A stretch of 64,000 nucleotides of DNA from Scatophagus argus (Eukaryota; Chordata; Actinopteri; Scatophagidae), in the NCBI RefSeq assembly GCF_020382885.2, contig NC_058495.1, positions 4,147,627 through 4,211,626 of the forward strand, given 5' to 3'. Under the pieces are notes generated by a model. The model had not been told where the DNA came from and made no database searches. It worked only from the letters and a program-made list of their open reading frames with translations. Each line of letters opens with the position of its first letter. Within the stretch, counting starts at the first letter, position 1. A program made the position numbers and the translations under genes. Shown piece after piece: positions 13,301 to 24,960 of this stretch.

Positions 13301-13835
13301 TCAATGTGAAGTTTATGGGGTGAGTTGACAGGTTCAAAGCGAGTGACATCGATGCACACGTGCAGTGGAACAACACAAGCAAATCAGTATAAGGGCCATT
13401 TTTATTGGACTGACTGCGCAGTCGGTTTTTGTGATACATACAAAACAGTGTGATGGATGGTTACAGTATAGTTTGGGTATGAATTTTACCATTCGCCCTT
13501 ATTTTTCCATTAAAATGTTTGTTAGATCTGCGGTTTTATTGAAAACCTGTTGGATTGCTTTTCGCCATGTCTGACTTTTTTGTTGTGATATTACTTGATC
13601 ACTGAAATGAACTTAAATTAAAACAATGATATTCATTAGTGGAATATAACAGAAAATACATTTACTTAGGCACAAATCTGAATTACTGGTATTTACTTGG
13701 GTGTTTTATTGTCATGACATTTTGTTTTTCTCATCTATTACATTTCAGAAGGAAATACATTTTCTTTTACTTCACTACAGTTGTTTGATGGCTGTAGTTA
13801 CTAATTACTTCACAAATTGTTTGCACACAGAACAG

Positions 13836-13965
13836 CTGAAACAACTAGTTGATTAATTGGCTGACAGAAAAATAACCTCGTTTTTCATGCAAAAACATTT
13901 AACCTGGCTTCAGGCTCAAATGTGATGATTAGCTTTTTTTCTTGAAATGTTTTTAGACTTGTTCT
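13836..13965 (+). mobile_element. Fragment of a teleost hAT-like MITE
   Basis: It carries AACTAGTTGATTAATTGGCTGACAG, written here as AACTAGTTGATTAATTGG then CTGACAG, followed by TTTTTCATGCAAAAA. The same string order occurs at 45436-45676 in this window. It matches my memory of an abundant fish repeat beginning with a GGGCTGCAACTA-type end, but the family name is not verified. Confidence 0.55.
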
Positions 13966-14362
13966 GCCTATGGCTGGGTAATTGGGATAAATTCTCTGTC
14001 CATTTTCTGAATTTTTATTAATCAAGCAATTGAAAATAAATCAGATGAACCCATAATTAAAGTGGTCTTAAGTTCCATTCCTATACAGAACAGTTAAAAT
14101 GAGCTTCACCTCAGCCAACTTCAACAGTAAAATCCCGCTTTGATCTTAATACTTCTGAATACTTGTAATGATATTACTATTCATAGGAAGGTTCAAAACC
14201 AAATAAGCCTCAAGTTGTAACAAACCAGATTTCTGTTCTCTGCCTGTGATGTTCAGTCTCAGTTCATCTGAATTTATTGAGAAGCTTCTCATTAATCATC
14301 TCAGCATGGACTGCAACATTTCACAAGAACTTGTGGTGAACAGCCAGTTCAGTGAGCTAAAG

Positions 14363-14363
<1 letters not shown>

Positions 14364-14411
<48 letters not shown>
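14364..14411. repeat. (GT)n microsatellite
   Basis: About 48 bases of nearly perfect GT, the longest dinucleotide array in the window. Confidence 0.95.
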
Positions 14412-14412
<1 letters not shown>

Positions 14413-15411
14413 ATCCATAAAGTTATAGCTGTACTAAGCTTGTGGCAGTATTGCAGTTGCCTATGGAGAACAGATGCGAGAAACTGAAACTTACCTCAAC
14501 AGCACAATCCGCAAGTACTTCATTTACTTAGTTTAACGTCTCATATGTTAAACCAAGTCTTCAAATTGATGGTTTATGTTGTGGGGACTTGCGTTTTGTC
14601 ACCATAAGGAAGGTAAATCCCAAGAATGTGTCTGTGTAAACACATTTATGTCCTTACAACAGAAGTGAAACTCAGAAGGACACGCAAAGAAAAATAAAAA
14701 AAATAATAATAAAATCATTTTAAAAACTGAAAGGCCCTGTACGGCAGGCAGCAGCTGGCTGTCAGGAGGAAGAGCTTTTCTCTCCACTGCAGCTGTTTCC
14801 GATGAGTCAAGTTATCTGACCACAGTCTTTCCCAGCAGACAGCTCACACTGACAAGACCGTACGCTCATCGTCTCGTCACTCCTCACTGTGTATAAGAGG
14901 GGAGTATACTGCCTGCAGTTTATGTTGTCTGCATCTCTGTAGGGATCTGTTACTTACAGTCAAAATGAAATATGACTTTGCTTGTATTAGTCTTTTATTT
15001 AAAATCAGATATCAACCAACCAAGGTAGACTACCTGCAAAATATGTTTATGTGTGAAATGGTGGCTCTGTTGCATGAATGTAATGTAATGTTACAAAATT
15101 GAGGCCCTACACTGCACTGATTTATCAGTTTTCCCAGATGTACACTGGAAAAGAACCCTCCCACACCCAAAAAACAAAGTACACCATCAGTGCAAGGAGT
15201 GGAAACGCTGAAGTGTGTCACCTGCCCCTTTAAGAGAGTAAAACCACATTCAGAATTCACAAGTTATTTTGTGCCAGGACAATTGAGTTCAAGTGAACTT
15301 GAATCCACTGTGTTAAAGGATCTTTTGCTAACAGCTAGCAGACATTAGAAATTGTTACAGCAGGAAAGACACAGGACACAGACACTAATAACACTAATGA
15401 TGCTCGTTTCC

Positions 15412-15711
15412 GCGGCAGCACGGTGGTGCAGTGGTTAGCACTGTCGCCTCATAGCAAGAGGGTTCCAGGTTCGAATCCCGGTTTGGGCCCTTCTATGTGG
15501 AGTTTGCATGTTCTCCCTGTGCCTGCGTGGGTTTTCTCTGGTTACTCCGGCTTGTCCCTAGGTGTGAGAGTGTGTGGTTGTTGGTCTTTGTGTGTTGGCC
15601 CTGCGATTGGCTGGCGACCAGTCCAGGGTGAACCCCGCCTCTCGCCCGTTAGTCAGCTGGGATAGGCTCCAGCTCCTTATCCTGATGGATAAGTGGTATA
15701 GAAAGTGGATG
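15412..15711 (+). mobile_element. tRNA-headed, L2-tailed SINE with target-site duplications
   Basis: The head has a pol III A-box-like GTGGTGCAGTGGTTAGCA and a B box GGTTCGAATCC. The body reads TGCATGTTCTCCCTG...GTGGGTTTTCTCTGG, and the tail is GGATAAGTGGTATAGAAAG with GGATG units. This is the common fish SINE type whose 3' end resembles L2 LINEs (knowledge recalled, not searched). A 13-bp direct repeat GATGCTCGTTTCC flanks it (15399-15411 and 15712-15724), which supports retrotransposition. The body appears to have lost the usual middle segment after TGGTTACTCCGGCTT. Confidence 0.85.
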
Positions 15712-15724
15712 GATGCTCGTTTCC

Positions 15725-18580
15725 ATGTAGGTGTCTGATGAGCTGCACACAGCACCACAGCGCTGCAGCCAGCACACCTGACACCGCGCTTCCCAGTATG
15801 ATTCTGTAGTTACCACTTTAGCGTATGGTGTCCCTTTAGTGCAGTACAAGTGCAGTACAAAAACAAAGACAAGTTTAAGTTGGGAAGTGGTCAAGCACAG
15901 GACTTTCTCCCAGGAGACTGGGGTTAGAGTCCAGTGTATGACCAAATGTCAAAACTGACATGTTTTTAATTTATGTAAGAAAAAGCAATTTACATTTATA
16001 ACTGTGTGTATGTATGTTTGTATAATAATGTAATACATTATTACTATAAAAATACTGATTACTGCAGCTTTAAGCTTTTAGCTTTCATTCAATGAAGGGG
16101 AAAAACAACAGTGTATTTCTAAAATGGAAGAACCCAGTCCCACACTGATCTAACTGCTGTCTCACAGGAACAACTACCAGCATAACAACATCCCTTTTAT
16201 TGGAAAGACCACGACTGAACAGTGCACTATATTATTAGTTAGCAGCTTCATCCCATGATATTGGTATCAGCCAGGTAGTCAGTTCAAATGGCAAGAAGTA
16301 CCATTCTCATATCTTCCCTGATTCACATCCCACCCACCACACACTTCATTAGAACTTTAATCACCTCAACAGGCATTTAATGGCATTCCTTCAAGTTGAT
16401 GCAGGGGGTGAGGGGTGAGGGGGTTAAGTATTTACGGTTCCAAACTGTGAGGCGGCGGTGGTGTTGGGGGAGAGAAAGTGCAGCGGGGTCGTGTTGCTGG
16501 CTGGCCGCGCGTGGTAAAACACCATGGTGTCCTGCTTTATGAGTGGAACCAGGTTCCGCACAGGTTGCTGTTGTTGGTGCAGCTGAGCTGGGGGCCAGGG
16601 GCCGCCGGTGCCCAGGTTTGATGTGTCAAGGGGTTGTGTTTGTAAAAACAGGCCCTTTGATGACACTCTCTCCCTTTTCCAGCAGCCGGCCCCTCCCTCC
16701 AACAGCACCAGTCAATCTGGAAGCCATTTGCTCGCTCTCCACAGAGACAGTTCAGGCTTGATCACCTCCAGCATCTGCTGAGTGTTTATTTACCCACAGT
16801 ACTTAACCCATTAGACAAACTGAAACAGGGCAACTGTAGAGCCACCGATCATATCGACCCTGTGAGGACGGGAGCCAGTGCTGTGTTTCTATAATCTGAA
16901 CACAGGTCTACACATTGATGATGTGCATGAATCTTATAGGCTTTTGGAAAGATATTTCATTTTTTTATATGTGCTTTTCAAGACAATACTAGGCCTTTAG
17001 TCTGAAAAGAATCGTGATCAAATGATAAATGTTATATCTATAATTTTAAAAAACGCACAAAAGGAAATGTATTGCCATTTGAAGTTCCGTCCATGAGCAA
17101 ATGTGTGCAACATTTAAATTCACACTCACCACTTGTCAAGCATATAATTGATGAAAAATGGATCAGCAAAGGTAGAGGAGCTCTGGGCTAACTGAAGCAG
17201 AATTTGAAAGGAAGTTCGAGATTCCAAAGTACTGACCAGGTTGAGATGTCTGCAGAGTACAAGACCCCAAGTCACTAAAGCTGTATGATATGTAATGCCA
17301 CATGTCACCGAAATCTTCCAAGTCCACTAGTCTAAGCATCCCCTTCGAGGAACTGTAGAAACTTCTGGAGATACAATGCAGCAATAAACAGTGTTCTTCC
17401 AAAGGACATCTCCTCAGCGGAGATAACTGTTCAACATGGCATACTAAATTTTCAGATCCTTTACTTAAGTAAATGTAGTAATAGTCCTGCTTTCAATATC
17501 ACAAAGAGAAGTACCTCATCTAAATGTGCATAAAATATAAAAAAATAAAAGTATTCATTCATGCAGGCAGAATGACCCATGTCAACACTGCATCAGAATG
17601 TGTTTTCTATTGTTTTTCATCTTAGTCCATCAAAAAGCTGGCTTTTGCATGGGTCATGAGGCAGAAGGTGGAATTTCACCATCTCTATGAGACCATCAGG
17701 AATGAATCAAGGTTTTATTTTATAATAAATAATCAGCCAGTAATAGCAATTTTAGCAATCAAATAAGCATGGATATTTATAAATAATTATTAGTGATTAA
17801 ACAACATGTATTCATATTTAATGAACCCTTACTACATCACCAGCATATGTACAGTTAAGTGTTTCATATAAAGTTAACCTTGTTTTACTAATGGGTGAAT
17901 AGAAACGAAACACACGGACTGTGGCTACAGTTTGGGATGCTAATTGCTTCATCAATGCAGTGCGTGTCCACACTAATCTGAACACACACTCAGTCAGCTG
18001 ATCTTATATGACAGGCAGAGGTGATTTGTTTATGACGATTAACCTTGTGCGTAAAACCAAATCAGCTGCACAGAACCAGAGCTTATCCATACCGGAAGCT
18101 GCACAACGTAATGCAATTACTATTTCAGAAAAATATAAATAATGATTGCCTTCTTATAAAGTGAAATGTTAATGAAATGCTGCCGTTGTCTCTGAGATGT
18201 TGAGTGGCTTTGGGGGAAATACTGAAATCTAAATCAAAGTAGGACTAAATGTTCTCAGTTATATTGCGCCACTTGTCACAGGATTTACACTCTCATCAAA
18301 CCATTCAGTGAACGGTGTGCAAGCATGTGAAAGTCGGCACACTCATCCGAAGGTCAGCGTGTGTCCTCATGGATTAAGATATGTCGGCCAGCGTTTGCTC
18401 TCCGCCCCCCACTCATAAAAACTAGTGGCTCGTTTTGGTTTAAAGTAATTCAAGTGTCCACACCTTGCCATACTTGCCATACTCAACTAATGCCTGCGAT
18501 TTTTAGGACCAAAACATTTGGGAGGATGTATGGGGAGCCTCTGCATGTGCTCCACCCCTCCACAGCTGAAGGGCTACTGT
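15725..18580. other. Intergenic flank upstream of tcf15
   Basis: No gene is supported. Around 16420-16780 the DNA becomes GC-richer than its surroundings and could be a regulatory element. The rest is AT-rich and without recognised motifs. Confidence 0.5.
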
Positions 18581-18586
18581 TGCTGT

Positions 18587-18594
18587 TATAAGAG
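18587..18594 (+). promoter_or_regulatory. TATA-like element, possible tcf15 core promoter
   Basis: TATAAGAG lies 190 bp upstream of the tcf15 start, after a GC-richer stretch. The assignment rests on position only. Confidence 0.4.
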
Positions 18595-18776
18595 CCCTCC
18601 CTGTCAACTAGACTGTCACACTGGATCATCCTATGGGGAAGTGTCTAAACCAACTGGGGACTTCTGCTGGCTAAAGCTTGGAGTTACAGCGACTTTTACG
18701 CACGGCTCTTGTCCGCATGTTTTCCATTTAAAAACACGGGATTGGCGTTCCACTGTGAAACACTTGCCTACTTATG

Positions 18777-20506
18777 ATGGCTTTCACTATGCTGAGGCCG
18801 GTGTCGACGCATCTTTTCTCTTACCCCGCTGACCTGACCTTGATGTCGGACGATGAGGAGGGGAACCGCAGCGAGAGCGACGGCAGCACCGACCAGGGCT
18901 ACGGTTGCTGCGGGACTCCGGGGGAGAGTTACCGGCGGGAATCCGTCGGCGTGGTGCGGCAGCGAAACGCCGCTAACGCCAGGGAGAGATACCGGACCCA
19001 GAACGTCAACACGGCCTTCACGGCGCTGCGGACACTCATCCCCACGGAGCCGGTGGACAGAAAACTCTCCAAAATCGAGACGCTGCGCCTGGCGTCCAGC
19101 TATATCTCACACTTGGCAAACGTGCTGGTGGTCGGGGACGGGAGGGAAGACGGCCAGCCGTGCCTTAGTGCAGTCTACAAGGAGGTGAAGGGGAGTGGAG
19201 AAGGCAAACAGCCCCGGACTATCTGCACATTCTGCCTCAGCAACCAACGGAAAGGGGTAAAATATTCATCTGCTGCAGACGCTCACAGATAAACACCGGC
19301 AGGTGTCACATATTTTACCCATAGATCCATTTCAAAAGTGTAGTATGTTAAAAATTCATCATCTTGACAAGTGCAAAAACATGAAAAACATGTGTCGTGT
19401 ATTATATTACATGTTCTTATAATTCCCTAAAGCCTACTGTATATAATATCGCATATATTCAGCATGCCATGCCGAGCTATTTCCACAGTAGTGTCAGTCT
19501 TTCATGCACCATCCTGCCTGCAAAATACACAACAAGGGGACCGAGCGTGTGCCTGTGCCTTGCCAAGTGCAAAATTCAAGGTCGGATTATAAATAAAAAG
19601 TGCCCGGACTACACATGGATACTTTATTGGCTATACCGAATTTCCAACAACTCACTTATAACTCTTTAAAGATATTCACTGGTGTATTAAATGTGGGTGC
19701 ATTCGTGGATAGATGAGGAAACGCAACACTTGCAAATTTGAAATGGGGTCAGCGTGAAGAATGAAGGGCAGGTCCGTTCAAAACGGAAGTTTGATAATAA
19801 TTTTGTCTGAATATTTTTTTTTATTGAATATCGTTTTTAAAGCATTTTAGTCCTCCTGAACAGTATGGCAGCAGTACCCAGTCCGTGCTGTCATATATTT
19901 TTTATTCATTCATTCTTTATTATCTTAAGCACCAGAATTAAGGTATATGCTAAAATATTTCAGCATTGTTACATTATTTGACATCCTACTTTTAAGATGA
20001 GAGTCATGAATGCCTTTGGAAAAATGCTTGTAGCCTTCTTGTAGTTTATATAGATACTGTGTTAAATTAAATTTACATCTGTGCTGATCAGCCTTTTTCG
20101 ACAGTTCATCAGTCCATCACTGGAATGAGTCTGTTTGTCTTTAGAGGGGGGGTGACACTGTGGGATGCATGCAATGAGCTGACGTGGTCCATCTTGGCGT
20201 TCAAATCTCCGTGTTGGGATTTAGTTTATTTATAGGTGCCATATCAGTCAGTGCACGGAGATATCCTTTAAAGGAAACTGTTTTTATCTATTGTAGACAG
20301 CTGTGTAATTGTGCTGAACCTATGCTCTCTGGAAAGTACTTCAGAACATGTGAACTTAGGAAATGTGTTGTAGTCTAAAACGTAAGGCACACAGTGATGA
20401 TGTTTGAATTGACACTGACAGTTATTTTCCTCTTTATTCACAGGTGAAAGACAGACGAGACTGTGTAAAAATGCATGGAAGCAGCGGGAGACTAAGTCGG
20501 CGATGA
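18777..20506 (+). CDS. tcf15: Transcription factor 15 (paraxis), bHLH
   Basis: Two coding exons, 18777-19256 and 20444-20506, joined in phase 0 (AAAGGG|gtaaaa and attcacag|GTG), give 180 aa (human about 199). Two ATGs are adjacent. I chose the second (18777) because it gives MAFTMLRPV, like human MAFALLRPV, and has A at -3 and G at +4. Residues 23-35 hold an acidic [12 protein letters not shown] motif. The bHLH spans about residues 60-118: basic NAANARER, then [40 protein letters not shown] conserved [11 protein letters not shown] follows, and exon 2 supplies the basic tail ending GRLSRR. Paraxis dimerises with E proteins and drives epithelialisation of somites (family knowledge). Reading through the donor would give a false longer frame to 19292. 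The basic region has Tyr where I recall Asp in mammals. Confidence 0.95.
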
Positions 20507-21350
20507 AACTGGACAGGAGTATGAGCGGATGTTTTCAGAGCAGGCCTACACCGACCATTCCTCGTGTCTGGAAGAATCTCAGCACCGTAACAGTCTTGCA
20601 GGACTACTCTGAATTTTTTGGGAGTTTGGCTCATTGGTCATTTTTACTCAGTATGGGATAAGAGCGTTGGCAAGAAAACCATCTGTGTCACCAGCAAGTT
20701 AGTTACTCTTTCATTATTTGTACTGTACTCATGATGATCTATGTTGTTTTATCATGCTGGTTAAGGCTTATATGGTTAAGGCGTATCTGTACATCAAACT
20801 CTCCACTTACAGGTGTGAAATTGCAAGTAATTTATATTTTCTGATCATGGGTATTTAAATGTCTAATGCAAAAGCATTAGCATGAATGCCTGACAGATGG
20901 TGCCTATCCCTTTATTTTGCATACTCTACAGTTTGAGGGACTGATGAGACAGACTCCTACAAAAGTTTGCTCCCTTCTTTAAAAGCTAAACTTAAAGTGA
21001 GCTGACTTAACTCGCAAACAAACCGGCTCCCTGCTCCAAAGCAGCTTCAGGAATGAAAAGTGAGAGGACAGACCACTGCATCCGCCTGACTCAGTGTTGT
21101 GAATTTGTGTGCAACAGGAGGACATATCTGTGGGACACTATTTTGTTTGCTTTTTCATTACACATTGTAATCTACTTTGAAATTAAAATTTATTTTTACA
21201 TAGGTATGGCTCTGTTGTATTTTGCCCTCAATATAATAGTAATGTGTGGTTGCTTTTTGACTTTCACAGTGGAGTCAAAAGTAATTTTACTCAAAATTTA
21301 AAAGAAATGAATTTCTCTTTTAAAGTTCTCGTCTGTAGTTAGCCAACGGG
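20507..21350. other. Probable tcf15 3' UTR and flank
   Basis: AT-rich DNA after the tcf15 stop. I found no canonical AATAAA on the + strand close to the stop, so the transcript end is unplaced. Confidence 0.4.
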
Positions 21351-21351
21351 T

Positions 21352-21390
21352 ACCGATGGATAAGCGGTATAGAAAATGGATGGATGGATT
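21352..21390 (+). mobile_element. 3'-end fragment of the L2-tailed SINE
   Basis: GATGGATAAGCGGTATAGAA plus a GGATG tail matches the 3' end of the SINE at 15412-15711. Only the last 40 bp remain. Confidence 0.7.
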
Positions 21391-21394
21391 TTTT

Positions 21395-22040
21395 TAAAGG
21401 TGCAATCTGTAAGAATTCTAGCGTAAAAGACTGAAAAATTAACAAAAATCATCAACAAAATGTGATGAAATAACAGATTTGATGTTATGTCATAAGTTAG
21501 AATCCTAACCAGCGAGCCCAGCACTTGCTTTCCTGTAATGTCTCTTTACAGTATAGTTCAGGCCTCCAGAAATGGGTGCTCAGTGATCCTCCATCCCCAC
21601 TCCTCTCTTGCTTCCCACCTCTTCTGTCCTCGCCTGAACTAGTCGTATTGTCCTCAGAGTCAGAGTGCCGGTCGGAGCTGCTGTAAGTCACCATGGTATT
21701 GTAGTCCACTTGGTCAAACTGTCACTCTTTGTTCAATTTTTTTCAGGTTGCATTCACCAGGATGCCACTAAGCCTGGTTTCATTGGCCACTTGTACCATT
21801 TCTGGGTTTGGTTCCAGTTCTGACACCTCTCCCCACCAGCAATCCTCACTAGGTCCTCTGCCTCCTGGCTATCCAAAGCTCCTATGCCAGCGGTGTAAAA
21901 ACCAACACTCCCCCAATGCTCTGAGCTCCCAGTCTGGCCAGAGTAAGTGAAGGACCTCCGGCTGCATGGCTAACTAGCTAATGGCAGCTACTGTTAGCAG
22001 CAGTTAGTTGTTACTCCGGTGGAGTATAAATTCAAATGCA
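21395..22040. mobile_element. Probable interspersed DNA repeat
   Basis: The left end AAAGGTGCAATCTGTAAGAA and the internal blocks resemble a dispersed fish repeat with an end of the AAAGGTGCAATCTGTA type (from memory). These blocks include TAACAGATTTGATGTTATGT and the right-hand GGCAGCTACTGTTAGCAGCA. The frames at 21497-21709 and 21729-21950 fall inside it and are not supported as genes. Confidence 0.45.
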
Positions 22041-23515
22041 AATCACCTCTGTTGATATATAGTCATGTGAATAACTTTGCATTTATTTTTTTATCTAAGT
22101 TTTGATATTGCTGTCTCTTGAGAGTTTTGCATCTACCCCATTATAACAGCAACCCTCTCAGTGCTCACTCCATTATTCTGGACATTCCACTAAACTGTGT
22201 TTAGGCTGTTTAAAATCTGCAGTAACTGACCCTTTGCCACTGCAAGCTTTGTTGGCTCAGTGAAGTAGGCTCTGCAACTGTATTCCCTTCAGACCTTTAT
22301 TTTCCTGATTGTTTCAAAGGTTATAAACCACATGCAGAGTTCATGTAAATTTAGGGCAGCTGGAACTCAATGAACAAACCACTTAACATTACTGGCATCT
22401 TCTGTAACTGCTCAAAGGATGAAACATATATGGGGATTTCCACTGAAGGCTTACCTTTTCTGTCTGAGTAATGCCAAGGAATCTCAACAGAGGAAGTAAT
22501 CAATCTTTTCCTCAGCAGGCTCTCTGAAATCATTGTATCCCAGCAGTATCTGACCACAGAGAGTCCTGTCAGGGTGGCAGGCAGAGGGCCTGTTAGGAAG
22601 GCATGAATCAGAGTCAACTATGGGAAAAGGTAAAGGCAAAACAGGAAAGACACAAATTAGTGTTGTTGGATCCATTGTGATGACTGATGATTACTCATGG
22701 GGACCATCAGTGAGTGTAGCACATTACTGGAGCCATGCCATCAACCACAGAGAGGAAGAAGCAGAGTTTAAAGTTTAATGTCAGAACTGAAAAACACCTC
22801 TTTAAAAATACATTTTTAAGTTCTGAAAATGTGTGCATTCTCTTGTTGGAAGACTCAAACAGAATCTTGGCTTCCTGAATTCAACTGAAAGTGGAGTAGT
22901 TAATTTTCTACCTTCATGAATAATAGAACAAAGTTTTGGACATGTGAAGCTGGTATCCAGGAAAATACAGAAATCTGAGGGCTGATCTTTGGCATGACTG
23001 CTCTGGTAGTAAATCTCCCTGCTTGGGATCCACATGTGGTGTGGATCAGTCACAGCTAATATCACCTAGCACCCTGAGTCCAGACAAACACAGCTGCTGA
23101 TGAATTAATGTTATAGATCACAGCAAGAGAGCAGCACTGTGCAATGTGTGAGAATCAGACGACAAGCAGATCCAGATTTTTAATTGCAAGTGCATGAGAA
23201 GCAACTGAAAATGTTCAGAGTAAGTGCTTCAAGGATGAATGTCAGCACATGGATTTGAAAAATCACTGCATTACCTTCCAATATAATGTTGCAAAAATAA
23301 AAGTACACAAGATGTCCACTATGATACATTAACCTATTAAAACAAGTCTTCATGCTGATTTTTTTTTAAAAAAAGAGGCAAATTTAGAGTTTTGGTTTGG
23401 CATTTGATGAAATTCACTTATTTATGTTCCTACACAGAGTGACATGAAAAGATTCATACCACTTTCACATCTGTGTATTAAAATGATATATAAAATTAAA
23501 TTAAAATGAAGTTTC
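22041..23515. other. Intergenic DNA, nothing recognised
   Basis: AT-rich. Minus-strand frames at 22351-22617 and 22802-23065 show no family motif I can name and no convincing splice sites. Confidence 0.5.
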
Positions 23516-23519
23516 AGAC

Positions 23520-23830
23520 AGCAGGCGATTAGCTTAGCTTAGCAAACACCAGTAAACTGGTAGCCTAGCTCTGTTCAAATTTAACAAAATCCACCAGCGC
23601 CTCTAAAGCTTACTAACAGGTGAAATGTGATAATTCTTTTGTTAAATCTGTACTAAAGCCAAAGAGTAAAAACAATAAGGGGCTAGCTTGTCACCCTGTT
23701 GCCTGTCCTTTTTGCCAAACTAAGCTAACCAACTATAGACTCTGGCTTTATATTTAGGCCTAGTACATAGCGATGAGGTACAACTGACCTCATGTAACTC
23801 TCATCAACAAAGTCCAATAAGACCATGTTC
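23520..23830. mobile_element. Degenerate dispersed teleost repeat
   Basis: Blocks such as GTAGCCTAGCTCTGTTCAAA, AACAAAATCCACCAGCGCCT and AAAGCCAAAGAGTAAAAACA occur in the order of a repeat I have often seen in percomorph intergenic DNA. The class is not verified; it is probably a non-autonomous DNA element. Confidence 0.45.
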
Positions 23831-24329
23831 CAAATGTCATATAGTTAGTTTAAGCTAATTTAGGGTAAATGGACAAAACATGCAAAATCTTCACGATTCC
23901 TAACCTTTACATCCTCAGTATATCTACAGAATGTAGTGGGTGATTCAAGATTCTTCTGTTGTAGATTTCTGCAACATGTGAGTGCATAAAAAAAAAAAAA
24001 TAATAATTTTGCTACACCCGATCAGTGCATACATATTCTATAGAATCCTTCATAGAAAACAACATTTGTACATTTTTTTTTTCAAGAATAGCCTCTGTAT
24101 TTCTGTCATGACTGCATTATCACATTGTGAGGTACAACATCCAAGTCACAGACAAAAACAAGATTTATTAAAGATTTTAAACATTTGACAACAATAAATG
24201 GCTATGGTCTAAATCACCCCAGAAATGATGTTTGCAAGTACACCCCTCTGGAAGAAAGTTATTGCACTCTCAGTCCTCTGGGGTGGCAGAAATAACTGCA
24301 CACTTGCATAAAGTATCCCAATACTCCAG

Positions 24330-24610
24330 TTTCTCTCCACCTGTCAGTGCTAAAGCCTAATTAGAATCTGCTGTGTGAGCTTATCCTGCAGCTCCAAGGA
24401 CCCAGCGGGGCCGCTCTCAATGGCTCCCAGAGGCTTCTCCCCCAGGCAGGAAGATGTCATAGAGGAACAGGAAGGAAAAGGCCTGAGGGCTCGACCCTGT
24501 CAAGGCCCTCCCAGTGGGGCCTGAGTCCCTGGGTCAGTGCCAGCTTTGACATCAGTGGGGCCCAGATGGCCTAAAGTGCTCAGCTGATGCTTATTTTAAT
24601 TCCTAGGTGA
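24330..24610. promoter_or_regulatory. Possible conserved non-coding element
   Basis: A GC-rich, low-repeat block of about 280 bp sits in AT-rich intergenic DNA. It contains TAATTAGAATCTGCTGTGTG and GGCTCCCAGAGGCTTCTCCC and has no open frame. The composition is what one expects of an enhancer of a developmental neighbour such as tcf15, but there is no comparative evidence here. Confidence 0.3.
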
Positions 24611-24734
24611 GAAAGCATGGCTGAACAAAACTGAGTCAAAGTTACTTTTAATTATTGTGACTCAGATTTCTCAATGAATTCACTGGGCAGGTCCTGTATG
24701 TCATGAAACAATGAAAAACGTTCTTTAATTAAGA

Positions 24735-24960
24735 ATCAAGAATCAAGAGTCTTTATTGTCATTACGCAAGCATAACGAGATTTTGTAAAGATTCTCAGCT
24801 CAAATGCACACGTATAAATAGCAGCAAAATATAAAACTGAACACTTAAGAAAAATATCAAAAATATAAACACAAAGTAAAGTGAAGACAGGTAAAATATA
24901 AGAAGGAGATAGGAGATATGTGTGATGTAAATACACTACAATACACACACTGATTGTACT
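24735..24960. mobile_element. Probable retroelement 3'-end fragment
   Basis: AAGAGTCTTTATTGTCATTA followed by an AACGAGATTTTGT-like block and an A-rich stretch resembles a repeat tail that is common in fish genomes. Family assignment is from memory only. Confidence 0.4.

Larger units (their letters stand above)
4773..13835. other. Intergenic region between scrt2 and tcf15, no supported gene
   Basis: This is mostly AT-rich DNA. I saw a tetranucleotide (GACA)-like patch near 5095-5112, a 22-base C run at 8643-8664, a (CA)n microsatellite at about 10362-10391 and a short (CA)n at 12608-12620. Open frames at 5163-5858, 9055-9378, 10003-10488 and 12914-13219 lack recognisable domains or splice context. 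In mammals SRXN1 lies between TCF15 and SCRT2; I found no sulfiredoxin sequence here. Confidence 0.6.

Noticed and set aside
19257-19292. Extension of the tcf15 frame past the donor
   Set aside because: A good donor at 19257 and a matching second exon at 20444 restore the paraxis C-terminal tail; the extension is intronic.
22351-23065. Minus-strand frames at 22351-22617 and 22802-23065
   Set aside because: I considered a retroelement pol or env remnant but could identify no catalytic or structural motif.
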